Notes: generated from the letters alone by a model not told the origin. Shown: positions 32,581 through 42,896, counted from the first letter of the stretch. The stretch is 64,000 nucleotides of DNA from Rhizobium sp. Q54 (GCA_945861895.1 CAMAWF010000005.1:32419-96418), one strand, 5' to 3'. Numbers and translations: made by a program.

Positions 32581-33894
32581 TCAGGATGAGGCCAAATACT
32601 TCTTCGCCAGCGCCTTGCCCGCTTCCACCGCCGGCTGATCGAAGGCGTCCACCCCGAGAAGATGCGCGGCGACGATCGTCTCCAGCATGAAATGCATCAG
32701 CAATTCGCCGAGCGCTTCCTCGTCGAGCTTCGGCAAATGGATGCTGCGCACCGGGCAGCCGTTCTTCGCCAGCGTCTCGGCGGTGGCGCGGCCCTGCGCG
32801 GCAACCAGATCGCCGATGGTCTTGCCGCCAAGGCCGGGCTCGCCCGCGAGCTTCGCCAGCTCGGCATCGATGCGCGGACCGCCGCCGTTGCCGGTTGTGA
32901 CAACGGTGAACAGCTTGTCGCGCGGACCGCCGATGAACAGCTGCAACTGACTGTGCTGATCGAGCGGACCCAACGCGGCAATCGGCGTCGTGCCCTTGCC
33001 GTCCTTGCCGAGACTTTCCGCCCACAATTGCACATACCAGCGCGTGAAGCGCTCAAGCCGGTCGGCGTAAGCCATCATCACCGCGATGCGCTTGCCTTTT
33101 TCCGCCAGCGCGACCGCGAGCGCCGCGCCGACGGCAGCGGGCACCTCCGCCGCGGGCTTTTTCGCCAGCACCGGCGCCAGCGCCGACGCGGCGCCGCGGC
33201 GCACCGCCGCAATATCGAGGCCGAGCAACGCCGCCGGCAGCAGGCCGACATTCGTCAGCACGGAAAAACGCCCGCCGACACCGGCATCGTGGTCGAAAAT
33301 CGGGACATTATGCTTGGCGAGCAAATCGCGCAGGCCGTTTTTATGCGAACCGTTGGCAGGCTCGGTCAGGCCGAAAAATATTTCCGGGATCTGCGCCGCC
33401 AACCCGGCTGCCTTGACCGCGGAGAGCGCGGCAATGGTCTGCATCAGCGTCTCGGCGGTGCCGCCGGATTTCGAAACGGCGACAAAGCGCGTGGTCTTGC
33501 GCGGCAGTTGCTTGAGCAGCGCGCCATAAGTATCCGCATCGAGATTGTCCATGAAATGCACGCGCGGCGGCGCGCGCAACACGCCGACGCCCGGCAATGC
33601 GTAGCCGGCAAGCTGCGCCAGCGTTTGCCCGCCCAGGCTCGACCCGCCGGTGCCGAGGAACACGATGTCGCTGGCGCCCGCGGCCAGGCGGCGGCCCACC
33701 TCCATGATCGCCTTGAGATCGTCCTGCCTGGCGGGAAGCCGCAACAGCGGCAGGCCGCCGCCGGCATGACGGGATCGCAGCCAGTCCAGCGCCGCGCCGG
33801 TACGCTCAAGCATGCGATCGAGAGCCGATGCGGCAACGCCGCCCGCGCCGACGCTTTCCTCGCGCGCATTCTCGATCGATTGCTGGAAGGGCAT
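32581..33894 (-). CDS. pgi: Glucose-6-phosphate isomerase
   Basis: DIVFLGTGGSSLGGQTLAQLAGYAL...FVAVSKSGGTAETLMQT...GRFSVLTNVGLLPAALLGLDI. Confidence 0.9.
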   Translation of the reverse strand: MPFQQSIENAREESVGAGGVAASALDRMLERTGAALDWLRSRHAGGGLPLLRLPARQDDLKAIMEVGRRLAAGASDIVFLGTGGSSLGGQTLAQLAGYALPGVGVLRAPPRVHFMDNLDADTYGALLKQLPRKTTRFVAVSKSGGTAETLMQTIAALSAVKAAGLAAQIPEIFFGLTEPANGSHKNGLRDLLAKHNVPIFDHDAGVGGRFSVLTNVGLLPAALLGLDIAAVRRGAASALAPVLAKKPAAEVPAAVGAALAVALAEKGKRIAVMMAYADRLERFTRWYVQLWAESLGKDGKGTTPIAALGPLDQHSQLQLFIGGPRDKLFTVVTTGNGGGPRIDAELAKLAGEPGLGGKTIGDLVAAQGRATAETLAKNGCPVRSIHLPKLDEEALGELLMHFMLETIVAAHLLGVDAFDQPAVEAGKALAKKYLASS

Positions 33895-33960
33895 CGGCTG
33901 TTCCCGAATCTTCGGGGGAGTCTAGTGGCGGCGGGGCGCGCGCGAAAGGCGTCCGCGCCG

Positions 33961-35286
33961 CTACTCGCCCTGCGAAGCGAGCCCCTTGGGCCGGCCCGCC
34001 ACCGTGACCAGCAGACCGCCGGAGTAGAGCCGCTTGGCGACCCGCTTGGCGTCTTCGAGCGTGACGGCGTCGATCATCGCGCTGCGGCGCTGGATATAGT
34101 CGATGCCGAGATTGTCGAGCTGCATCTGCACGAGCTGGGAGGCGATCTTGCCGGAGGTGTCGAGCCCGAGCGCGTAGGAGCTTTTGAGATACGACTTCGC
34201 CTTGGCGACTTCTTCCGCGGTCGGGCCGTTCTCGGCCATGCGCTTGATTTCCTGCTCGATGATGGCCAGCGCCTCGCCGGTGCGGTCGGCGCGCGTGGCG
34301 GTGCCGCCGATGAACACCGCGGCCTGCTTGAACCAGACCAGGCTGTCGGAGACGCCATAGGCCAAGCCGCGCTTCTCGCGCACTTCGCGGTACAGCCGCG
34401 AGGAGAACGAGCCGCCGCCGAGAATGTGATTGACGATATAGGCCGCCATGAAATCCGGATCGCTGCGCGCGATCCCCGCGCCGCCGAAGGTGACGACCGC
34501 CTGCGGCACATCGATGTCGATGACGATGCGGCGGCCGAGGCCGCGCGGCGTTACCGGAGACAGCCGCGGCTGCTCGATCTTGGCGGGCAACGATGCGAAG
34601 GCGTGATCGATCAGTTCGCCGGCGGTCTTGGCGTCGATGTCGCCGACGATGGCGATCTTGAGCCCGGCGCGCGCGAACACGCGCTTGGGATAGGACTTGA
34701 GATCGTCGACGGTGATGTTCGGCACGCTATCGAGGCTACCCTTGGTCTCGCGGCCGTAAGGGTGCCCGGGAAATGCCGTCGCCCACCAGCGCCGGCTGGC
34801 GATCGAGTTGGGGTTGGAGGTGTCGCGCCGCAGCCCGGAGAGCACCTGGCTGCGCACGCGCTCGACATCGGCGGCATCGAAGCGCGGCGCGGTCAACGCC
34901 AGCCGCAGCAGATCGAACGCTTCCGCGCGATGCTCGTTGAGCGCGCGCAATGAGCCATGCATGTAATCGCGCCCGGACGAAAATCCGAGTTCGATGGCAT
35001 GGTTCTCCAGCCGCTCGTGGAACGTCTTGGAATCAAGATTGCCGGCGCCTTCGTCGAGCAGATGGGTGGCAAGGCTGGCGAGCCCGGCTTTGTCCGCCGG
35101 GTCTTCGCTCGATCCTCCGGCGAAAGCATAATTGAGCACGACCAGCGGCACCGCGGATTCCCGCACCAGCCAGGCTTCGATCCCCGCCGGGCTGACCAGC
35201 CGTTCGATTGTCATGGCCCGCGCGGCGGGCGCCATCAACGTCAGGCCCAAAGCCGCCATCGCCGCCAGCAGCGTGCGAAATTTCAT
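33961..35286 (-). CDS. M16 family peptidase-like protein (probable non-catalytic partner)
   Basis: MKFRTLLAAMAALG signal; GGSSEDPADKAGLASLATHLLDEGAGN in place of the HxxEH region; ILGGGSFSSRLYREVREKRGLAYGV. Confidence 0.88.
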   Translation of the reverse strand: MKFRTLLAAMAALGLTLMAPAARAMTIERLVSPAGIEAWLVRESAVPLVVLNYAFAGGSSEDPADKAGLASLATHLLDEGAGNLDSKTFHERLENHAIELGFSSGRDYMHGSLRALNEHRAEAFDLLRLALTAPRFDAADVERVRSQVLSGLRRDTSNPNSIASRRWWATAFPGHPYGRETKGSLDSVPNITVDDLKSYPKRVFARAGLKIAIVGDIDAKTAGELIDHAFASLPAKIEQPRLSPVTPRGLGRRIVIDIDVPQAVVTFGGAGIARSDPDFMAAYIVNHILGGGSFSSRLYREVREKRGLAYGVSDSLVWFKQAAVFIGGTATRADRTGEALAIIEQEIKRMAENGPTAEEVAKAKSYLKSSYALGLDTSGKIASQLVQMQLDNLGIDYIQRRSAMIDAVTLEDAKRVAKRLYSGGLLVTVAGRPKGLASQGE

Positions 35287-36668
35287 GATCGCTTCTCCGT
35301 CGGCGGCGCGGTGTCCTTGACCAGATAGCCGGTGACCGAGCGGCGCTTGTCGAGCCATTGGCGGGCGGCGTCCTGCACCGCGCCCGCCGTCACGGCGCGA
35401 ATGCGCTCGGGCCAGCTGCGGACATCCTCCACGCTAGAGCCGGTGGTGAGCGCCACGCCATACCAGCGCGCCAGCGATGCCTGGCTGTCCTGCGCGTAGA
35501 TAGAATCCGCGATCAATCTGGTTTTCGAGCGTGCAAGCTCTTCCGGCGTCACGCCCTTCTCGATCAACGCGGCGATGACGGCTTCGATTTCACTTTCGAG
35601 CTGCGGCAGCGACACGCCCGGCTTGGGCGAACCGTAAAATCCGAACCTGGTCGAATCCAGCGCCGAGGCGCTGTACCAGGCGCCCGCGCTGACGGCGATG
35701 CTCTTCTCCACCACCAGCGCACGATTGAGCCGGCTGTTGGAGCCGCTGCCGAGGATGTGGGCGAGCACGTCGAGCGCTTCGGATTCGCCGCGTTTGGCGG
35801 TAGCGAACGAAGGAACCAGATAACTGCGCTGCACGCTCGGCTGCTCGACGCGCGGATCGGCCAGCGTGAGCGAACGCGGCGAGACCGGCGGCGGTTCCTG
35901 CGGACGAACGCGCGCACGAATGTCGGTGCGGCGGGCGACCTTGCCGTAGGTCTGCTCCGCCAGCGCGCGGACGGCATTGGCCTCGACGTCGCCGGCAACG
36001 ACCAGCACCGCATTGTTCGGGCCGTAAAAACGTTTGTAGAAGGCGATGGCGTCCGCGCGGTCGAGTTTTTCCATCTCGTGCCGCCAGCCTATCACCGGCT
36101 TGCCGTAAGGGTGATTGAGATAGAGCGCCGCCTCGATCTGCTCGCCGAGCCGTGCGCCCGGATTATTGGCGACGCGCTGGTTCTGCTCTTCGAGAATGAC
36201 ATTCCGCTCCGGCAGCACCACCGCATCGGTGAGCACGAGCCCGGTCATGCGGTCGGATTCGAATTCCATCAGCGACTTGAGATGCTCGCGGGTGACGCGC
36301 TGGTAGTAGCCGGTGTAGTCCGACGAAGTGAAGGCATTTTCCTGGCCGCCGATGGTGGCGACGACTTGCGAGAATTTGCCGGCGGGATTTTTCGCCGTGC
36401 CCTTGAACATCAGATGTTCGAGAAAATGCGCCAGTCCGGATTTTCCCGGCGTCTCGTCGGCGGCGCCGACCTTGTACCAGATCATATGCGTCACCACCGG
36501 CGCGCGGCGGTCGGGGATGACGACGACTTCCAATCCGTTGGCGAGCGTGAAATGCGTAACCGTAGGCCCTTTGCCGCTCTCGGCGGCGGCGGGCGGCGAC
36601 GCGAAGATTGCGGCGGCGGCCAGCGCGAGAAATGTCGTTATGAGCCTGTGCCGCACCGGGACGTCCAC
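35283..36668 (-). CDS. M16 family zinc peptidase
   Basis: GLAHFLEHLMFKGT (HxxEH motif), VILEEQNQRVANNPGARLGEQIEAALYLNHPYGKPVIGW. Confidence 0.93.
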   Translation of the reverse strand: MDVPVRHRLITTFLALAAAAIFASPPAAAESGKGPTVTHFTLANGLEVVVIPDRRAPVVTHMIWYKVGAADETPGKSGLAHFLEHLMFKGTAKNPAGKFSQVVATIGGQENAFTSSDYTGYYQRVTREHLKSLMEFESDRMTGLVLTDAVVLPERNVILEEQNQRVANNPGARLGEQIEAALYLNHPYGKPVIGWRHEMEKLDRADAIAFYKRFYGPNNAVLVVAGDVEANAVRALAEQTYGKVARRTDIRARVRPQEPPPVSPRSLTLADPRVEQPSVQRSYLVPSFATAKRGESEALDVLAHILGSGSNSRLNRALVVEKSIAVSAGAWYSASALDSTRFGFYGSPKPGVSLPQLESEIEAVIAALIEKGVTPEELARSKTRLIADSIYAQDSQASLARWYGVALTTGSSVEDVRSWPERIRAVTAGAVQDAARQWLDKRRSVTGYLVKDTAPPTEKRS

Positions 36669-36705
36669 CTGAGGCTGTTATTTGTTGCGGTAACGCGGCG
36701 AGCAA

Positions 36706-37434
36706 TCAGCGACCGAGACCCTTGTCCTTGGGGTCGAGCGGCTTTGCTTCCTGCTTCTTACTGCCGAGGCCGTAAGGCTGGTTCGGCGAGGGCGTCTGAT
36801 AGCCGGCCGGCGGTTCGGTCAGGTTGGTGCGCGGCGGCTCTCCGGCGAACACCCCGGTCTCTTCGCTCTTGCTGCGGTCGAACAGGTTACTGAAGATGCC
36901 GCCCTTGTAGCCGAGCTCCGAAGGCATCAGCTTTCGCTGGCTTTCGTATTCAGTGGTTGAGCGGTTTGCCGGCCTGTTCCCGGTCCCGCGCGCGACCTTG
37001 CCGCGCTCAAGCTCGTCCGGCCGCAGCGGGCGTGAGTTGTCATGCAGCAACTCCGCGGTGCTGCGGGCATCCCTTTTGTCGGCCGCGGTCGCATCCTTGC
37101 GCCGCTTCACGTCGGGATCGACCGGCCAGGCCGGATTGTTTTCGGCCGCGGTCGCTTTATCCGGCGCAGGAAGAGCGCGGCTCGGCGGCACCACAAGCGG
37201 CGAACGCTCGCGGTATTCGATGCCCGCGCTATCCCGACTGAGGCCGATACTTTCCATGAAGTTGCGGAAAATTTTGGTGTCGAGTGCTTCTTCTTCGTCA
37301 TCGGCGGCGCGCGCCGGCGCTCCCGCAAAGGCCAGCAGGAACGCCACGGCAAGCACACCGGCCAACGCGAGGGTCAGCCCGGACTTCGCCTGCAAACGTG
37401 ATCGCGACTTTTTCGCCATACGCTTTCGCACCAC
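36706..37434 (-). CDS. Conserved hypothetical secreted/membrane-anchored protein
   Basis: N-terminal TM segment LTLALAGVLAVAFLLAFAGAPARA, low-complexity polar C-terminus. Confidence 0.6.
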   Translation of the reverse strand: MVRKRMAKKSRSRLQAKSGLTLALAGVLAVAFLLAFAGAPARAADDEEEALDTKIFRNFMESIGLSRDSAGIEYRERSPLVVPPSRALPAPDKATAAENNPAWPVDPDVKRRKDATAADKRDARSTAELLHDNSRPLRPDELERGKVARGTGNRPANRSTTEYESQRKLMPSELGYKGGIFSNLFDRSKSEETGVFAGEPPRTNLTEPPAGYQTPSPNQPYGLGSKKQEAKPLDPKDKGLGR

Positions 37435-37481
37435 CCTCGGACCGCAAATCCCACTTCAACGTTGCGAATTTTGGCCTCAGA

Positions 37482-38006
37482 TCAGGGCGCTTTTGCGGCG
37501 CGCTCCCCGGCCAGAGATTCATACAGCAGGCCGATAACCCCGGCAACGATGGCTACATCAGCGAGGTTAAAAACGTACCAACTAAAGCGCCAAGTGGCCG
37601 TGGTCACATGAAAATGAACGAAATCGGCCACCGCCCCATAGGCCAGCCGGTCGATCCCGTTGCCGATGGCGCCGCCGATGATAAGCCCGAGCGACAACGC
37701 GGCAAGCCGGTTGGCGACCCGCGCCAGCCATATCCACAGCAGCACCACCGCCAGCAGCTTGAGCGCGAGCAGCACCCATTGGCCGAGTGGGCCCTCCTGC
37801 TGAAACCAGCCATAGCTGATGCCTTTGTTCCAGGTCAGCGCCAGGTCGAGAAACGGCGTCACGGCGACGGCGCCCCTGGCCGCAAGCTCGAAGCCGAACA
37901 GCAGCCAAAGCTTCAATGCCTGATCGAGCGCGCAGACGACGGCCGCCACGACCAAGCCGAGGCGGGTGAAGGGGCCGAGAAGATTGAGTGAGCGCATCAT
38001 CGACAT
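37482..38006 (-). CDS. lspA: Lipoprotein signal peptidase
   Basis: MSMMRSLNLLGPFTRLGLVVAAVVCALDQALKLWLLF...GGAIGNGIDRLAYGAVADFVHFHV...WYVFNLADVAIVAG. Confidence 0.93.
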   Translation of the reverse strand: MSMMRSLNLLGPFTRLGLVVAAVVCALDQALKLWLLFGFELAARGAVAVTPFLDLALTWNKGISYGWFQQEGPLGQWVLLALKLLAVVLLWIWLARVANRLAALSLGLIIGGAIGNGIDRLAYGAVADFVHFHVTTATWRFSWYVFNLADVAIVAGVIGLLYESLAGERAAKAP

Positions 38007-38012
38007 CGCTTC

Positions 38013-38150
38013 CCCTCTCCCCTTGTGGGAGAGGGTGGTTCCGAGCGAAGCGAGGAACCGGGTGAGGGGTCCTGCATCGCGTGAATTACGACCCCTCACC
38101 CGGTTCGCACCTTCGGTGCTCACCACCCTCTCCCACAAGGGGAGAGGGTT
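38013..38150. repeat. Family A paired REP-like element between ileS and lspA
   Basis: ctctccccttgtgggagagggtgg...ccaccctctcccacaaggggagaggg, fills almost the whole intergenic gap. Confidence 0.88.
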
Positions 38151-38157
38151 CATTTTT

Positions 38158-41100
38158 CTACTCCGCCGCCTTGCGCGTGGTTTTCCATTCGCGCAGCGCC
38201 CTGGCGTCGCGCGGGGAAACGTCGGGGTAATCCTTGTCGGCGCCGATGGTGGTGAGAATTTTCCACGAGCGCGCGCATTTGGTCCCTTGCGCGAGATTGA
38301 TCGCCACCGCGACGCCGCGCACATCGTCGAGGCGGAAGGCATCCTTCGGCCCCTCGCCTTCCACCAGCGTCGCCGCCGAGGTGATGCAGATTTCGGCGAG
38401 ATCGACGTCCACCAGCGCGGCGAACAAATCCATGTCCGAGACATAGATCGCCGGATGCGCCTCCAGCGACGCGCCGATCTTCTTGTTGGCGCGCTCGATC
38501 TCCAGCGCGCCGGTGACGACGCGGCGCAGGTGACGCACCTGTTTCCACTTTTCGGCCAGCTTGTCGTCGCGCCAGGCTGCCGGCACTTCGGGAAATAGCT
38601 GCAAGTGGACCGACGGCGCGCCCTCGCCGTAGCGCGAGGCCCAGCTCTCTTCCGCCGTGAAGCACAGCATCGGCGCCAGCCACGTCACCGTGGCGCGGAA
38701 CAGATGATCGAGCACAGTGAGCGATGCCTTGCGCGTCGCCGACGAGATCGGGTCGCAATACAGCGCGTCCTTGCGGATGTCGAAATAGAACGCCGAGAGA
38801 TCGGATGTCATGAAAGCCGAGAGCGCGGCGAAGATGCGCTTGTAGTCGAAGTCGCGGTAGGCCTGCTTCACCAGCACATCGAGTTCGGCAAGCCGGTGCA
38901 GCATCAGCCGCTCCAGTTCGGGCATCGTGTCCTTCTTGACGCGGTCGTCGTCGTGGAAATGCGCCAGCGAACCGAGCATCCAGCGCAACGTATTGCGCAG
39001 CTTGCGGTAGGTCTCCACCGTGGTCTTGAGAATTTCCGGGCCGATGCGCAGGTCGTCGGCGTAGTCCGACGCGCACACCCACATGCGCAAAATATCCGCG
39101 CCGGATTGCTTGATGACATCCTGCGGCGCGGTGACGTTGCCAAACGACTTCGACATTTTGCGGCCCTGCTCGTCGAGCACGAAGCCGTGCGTGAGCACCA
39201 CGTCGTAGGGCGCGCGGCCGCGCGTGCCGCAGCTCTCCAAGAGCGAAGAATGAAACCAGCCGCGATGCTGGTCGGAGCCTTCGAGATACATCACCGTATC
39301 CGCGCCACCGTCCATTTTGCGCTTGATGCCGGCGAGCGAGGGGAAATGCTCCGGGTCTTCCAGCACAAAAGCATGCGTCGAGCCGGAATCGAACCAGACG
39401 TCGCAGATGTCGTCGACTTTTTTCCACGCCTCGCTGGCGCGCGATCCAAGAAAGCGCTCGCGCGCGTCTTGCTTGTACCAGGCGTCGGCGCCCTCCTGTT
39501 CGAAGGCGCCGGCGATGCGCTTGTTCACTTGCTCGTCTTGCAGAATCGTCGCGGTGCCGTCCGCGTTTTCCTTCACGAACACCGCGATGGGAACGCCCCA
39601 GGCGCGCTGGCGCGAGATCACCCAGTCGGGGCGGCTCTCGATCATGCCGGTGATGCGGTTCTCGCCCGCGGCCGGCACCCAGCGGGTGACCTTGATGGCG
39701 TCGAGCGCGCGAGCACGCAACGTATTTCCACCGTCATTCCGGGGCGCGCCATTTGGCGCGAGCCCGGAATCCATACTCCCGGCGGTGGTTATGGATTCCG
39801 GGCCCGCCGCTGCGCGGCGCCCCGGAATGACAGAAGAAGCGATGTCCTTGTCCATCGCGATGAACCACTGCGGCGTGTTGCGATAGATGATCGGAGCTTT
39901 TGATCGCCACGAGTGAGGGTAATCGTGCTTGAATGGTTTTCGCGCAACGAGAGCGCCAGCCTCTTCCAACGCACCGATTACTTTCTTGTTAGCATCACCA
40001 AATTTTCCTTTGTCGTCGATGACGCGGGCTCCAGCGAAGAGCTGGACGTGATCGAAATAAACACCGTCAGGGCCGACGGTATTGGGCAATTGCTCTGTCC
40101 CGGCATCCGCAAAAATAGCGCGATGGGTAAGAAAGGCTCCGTAGTCGTCTGTGCCGTGGCCAGGCGCAGTGTGAACGAAGCCGGTGCCCGTATCATCGGT
40201 GACGTAGTCAGCCCAAACTAATGGCACGTCGAAGTCATAACCCTGGCCTCGCAATGGATGAGCGCATGCCTTGATCATAAACGAACGAATGTCTCTCACT
40301 CGCTCGAACACTTCAATGCGCGCAGCTTTTCTAACCTCCTCAGCCAATTTGTCTGAGACAATATAAAGATCACCAACTTTTGCCCAATTCTCTGCGGGAG
40401 CTGCACCAACTCGATAGAGGCCGTATCTAGTCTCCGGTGAAGAGGCGTAAGCGATCGCACGGTTTGCAGGAATGGTCCACGGCGTCGTTGTCCAGATCAA
40501 TACAGAGGCGCGTTCGATCTGAGAGATATGTTCTGGAAAATTTTTAACCCCGTATTCGCGAAATTGTGCATCCAAGCGAAGAACCGGAAACTTCACCCAG
40601 ATCGCTGGTGAAGTGATCTCGTGATACTCCACTTCCGCCTCGGCCAGCGCCGTCTTCTCCACTACGCTCCACATCACCGGCTTCGAGCCACGATACAAAG
40701 TGCCGTTCGCCGCGAACTTCATCAGCTCGCGCGCGATCTGCGCCTCGGCCGCGTTCGCCATGGTCGAATAATAATTCTCCCAGTCGCCCTCGACGCCGAG
40801 CCGCTTGAACTCCTCGCGCTGCACGCCGATCCATTTTTCGGCGAAGGCGCGGCATTCTTTGCGGAATTCCACCACCGGCACCGCGTCCTTGTTCTTGCCC
40901 TTGGCGCGGTATTCCTCCTCGATCTTCCATTCGATCGGCAGGCCATGGCAGTCCCAGCCCGGCACATAATTGCTGTCGAAACCGAGCATCTGCTGGCTGC
41001 GCGTCACCACGTCCTTGAGGATTTTATTGAGCGCGTGGCCGATGTGGATGTTGCCGTTGGCGTAAGGCGGGCCATCATGCAGGACGAACTTGGCGCGGCC

Positions 41101-41250
41101 CTTCGCCGCTTCGCGCAGCTTGCCGTAGAGCCCGTCCTTCTCCCAGCGCGCGAGGACTTCCGGCTCCTTCTGCGGGAGGCCTGCGCGCATCGGAAAATCC
41201 GTCTGCGGCAGAAACAGCGTTTCGGAATAATCGCGTTCGGGCTTCGACAT
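38158..41250 (-). CDS. ileS: Isoleucyl-tRNA synthetase
   Basis: [64 protein letters not shown]; contains in-frame repeat-derived [36 protein letters not shown]. Confidence 0.96.
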   Translation of the reverse strand: MSKPERDYSETLFLPQTDFPMRAGLPQKEPEVLARWEKDGLYGKLREAAKGRAKFVLHDGPPYANGNIHIGHALNKILKDVVTRSQQMLGFDSNYVPGWDCHGLPIEWKIEEEYRAKGKNKDAVPVVEFRKECRAFAEKWIGVQREEFKRLGVEGDWENYYSTMANAAEAQIARELMKFAANGTLYRGSKPVMWSVVEKTALAEAEVEYHEITSPAIWVKFPVLRLDAQFREYGVKNFPEHISQIERASVLIWTTTPWTIPANRAIAYASSPETRYGLYRVGAAPAENWAKVGDLYIVSDKLAEEVRKAARIEVFERVRDIRSFMIKACAHPLRGQGYDFDVPLVWADYVTDDTGTGFVHTAPGHGTDDYGAFLTHRAIFADAGTEQLPNTVGPDGVYFDHVQLFAGARVIDDKGKFGDANKKVIGALEEAGALVARKPFKHDYPHSWRSKAPIIYRNTPQWFIAMDKDIASSVIPGRRAAAGPESITTAGSMDSGLAPNGAPRNDGGNTLRARALDAIKVTRWVPAAGENRITGMIESRPDWVISRQRAWGVPIAVFVKENADGTATILQDEQVNKRIAGAFEQEGADAWYKQDARERFLGSRASEAWKKVDDICDVWFDSGSTHAFVLEDPEHFPSLAGIKRKMDGGADTVMYLEGSDQHRGWFHSSLLESCGTRGRAPYDVVLTHGFVLDEQGRKMSKSFGNVTAPQDVIKQSGADILRMWVCASDYADDLRIGPEILKTTVETYRKLRNTLRWMLGSLAHFHDDDRVKKDTMPELERLMLHRLAELDVLVKQAYRDFDYKRIFAALSAFMTSDLSAFYFDIRKDALYCDPISSATRKASLTVLDHLFRATVTWLAPMLCFTAEESWASRYGEGAPSVHLQLFPEVPAAWRDDKLAEKWKQVRHLRRVVTGALEIERANKKIGASLEAHPAIYVSDMDLFAALVDVDLAEICITSAATLVEGEGPKDAFRLDDVRGVAVAINLAQGTKCARSWKILTTIGADKDYPDVSPRDARALREWKTTRKAAE
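39732..39832. repeat. Family E palindromic repeat inside the ileS coding region
   Basis: gtcattccggggcgcgccatttggcgcgagcccggaatccata...tatggattccgggcccgccgctgcgcggcgccccggaatgac. Confidence 0.9.
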
Positions 41251-41302
41251 GGCGCGCTATGTAGCAGGCGGATTCCGCAACGGAAAGGCTGCCGTCGAGG
41301 GA

Positions 41303-42307
41303 CTAGACCTCCCCCAGCGCCGGAAACGCATCGCCGGCGCGCGCGAGCGCGGCGCGGGCCAATGCGCTGTCCTCGCCCATGTGGCGCTTGAGCTCGCCGA
41401 CGGTCTCGAAGCGCATCTCGTGGCGGATCCAGCCGATGAAGGCGACGTCGATGCTCTGCCCGTAGAGATCGCCGTCGAAGCCGAACAGGAACACTTCCAA
41501 AAGCGGCGCGCCGTCGTCGAACATCGGCCGCCGGCCGAAGCTCGCCACGCCGTCGTAGCGCCCGCCCCGCGCGCCGACGCGCACCGCATAGATGCCGTGC
41601 TTGAGGCCGCAGGCCGGATCGAGCTTGAGATTGGCGGTGGGAAATCCCAGCTCGCGGCCGCGCTTCTCGCCGTGGATCACCGTGCCGGAGACGAACCAGG
41701 GCGCGCCGAGCAGCTCGGCCGCCTCCACCACCTGCCCGGCGGCGAGCGCCGCGCGGATGGTGCCGGAAGAGACCGGCCGGCCTTCGTCCTCCAGCGGCGC
41801 CACCGCATCGACGGCAAAGCCCGCCCGCGCGCCCTCGGCGGCGAGAAAGGCGGGCGAGCCCAGGCGGTCCTTGCCGAAATGAAAATCGAAGCCGATGGCC
41901 GCGCCGCTTATCTTGAAGCGCCCGGCCAGGACGCGCGCCACGAAGCCTTCCGCCGAGGTGCCGGCGAGGGCGGCGTCGAAGTGCATGACAATGACGCCGT
42001 CGAGTTCGGTACCCGCCAGCAGGCGGAGCTTGGCGCGCTCGTCGGTGAGCCGGAACAGCGCATCGTTCGGCCGCAGAAAGGCGCGCGGGTGCGGCTCGAA
42101 GGTGAGCGCCACCGCCGGCCGGCCGAGCGAGCGGGCGCGGGCGAGCGCTGCCGCGATCACGGCGCGGTGGCCGCGATGCACCCCGTCGAAATTGCCGATG
42201 GCGACCACCGCCCCGGCCATGGCGCGGATTTGGGCATCGGGGGCCGTCCCGCGCGCGTCGTTGCGCACGACGGCAAACGTTCGCGTCGGTTTTTGGCTGT
42301 CGGTCAT
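41303..42307 (-). CDS. ribF: Bifunctional riboflavin kinase/FAD synthetase
   Basis: GAVVAIGNFDGVHRGHRAVIAAAL...SSGTIRAALAAGQVVEAAELLGAPWFVSGTVIHGEKRGRELGFPTANL. Confidence 0.95.
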   Translation of the reverse strand: MTDSQKPTRTFAVVRNDARGTAPDAQIRAMAGAVVAIGNFDGVHRGHRAVIAAALARARSLGRPAVALTFEPHPRAFLRPNDALFRLTDERAKLRLLAGTELDGVIVMHFDAALAGTSAEGFVARVLAGRFKISGAAIGFDFHFGKDRLGSPAFLAAEGARAGFAVDAVAPLEDEGRPVSSGTIRAALAAGQVVEAAELLGAPWFVSGTVIHGEKRGRELGFPTANLKLDPACGLKHGIYAVRVGARGGRYDGVASFGRRPMFDDGAPLLEVFLFGFDGDLYGQSIDVAFIGWIRHEMRFETVGELKRHMGEDSALARAALARAGDAFPALGEV

Positions 42308-42482
42308 GGCCGGATAAGCATTGCGATTGGCCCGAAACTGCGTCCTGGCATGGCTCAGGTCAAGCGGCGCCGATGCTGGTTAAGGACCGGTAAACGCAAG
42401 TTCCCGGTTAACCGGATGTTCAACCGCCACTGCTAGTTTTTGCGCCAATCTGGAGGCCCGTATACCGTGCGGGCAATGGGTC

Positions 42483-42896
42483 ATGGCTGTCGATGTCTCG
42501 ATGCCGGTTCTCGTGGTTGACGACTACAACACGATGATTCGCATCATCCGCAATCTTCTCAAGCAGCTCGGCTTCGAGCATATCGACGACGCCGCCGACG
42601 GCTCGGCCGCGCTGGAAAAAATGCGCGAGAGAAAATACGGCCTGGTCATCTCCGACTGGAACATGGAGCCGATGACCGGCTACGACCTGCTCAAGGAAAT
42701 TCGCGCCGATCCCAATCTGTCCGAAGTGCCGTTCATCATGATCACGGCGGAATCCAAAACCGAGAACGTGATCGCGGCCAAGAAGGCGGGCGTCTCGAAT
42801 TATATCGTCAAGCCGTTCAACGCGCAGACGCTGCAAAGCAAGATCGAAGCGGTATTCGGCGAGCCGGTCGCGGTCACCACGCCAGCCGACGCGTAA
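42483..42896 (+). CDS. CheY-like single-domain response regulator
   Basis: PVLVVDDYNTMIRIIRNLLKQLGFEHIDDAADGSAALEKM...VISDWNMEPMTGYDLLKEIR...FIMITAESKTENVIAAKKAGVSNYIVKPF. Confidence 0.92.
   Translation: MAVDVSMPVLVVDDYNTMIRIIRNLLKQLGFEHIDDAADGSAALEKMRERKYGLVISDWNMEPMTGYDLLKEIRADPNLSEVPFIMITAESKTENVIAAKKAGVSNYIVKPFNAQTLQSKIEAVFGEPVAVTTPADA

Noticed and set aside
32662-34953. 763-aa plus-strand ORF opposite pgi and an M16 protease gene
   Set aside because: Antisense to clearly conserved genes; Arg/His/Gln-rich low-quality translation typical of high-GC mirror frames
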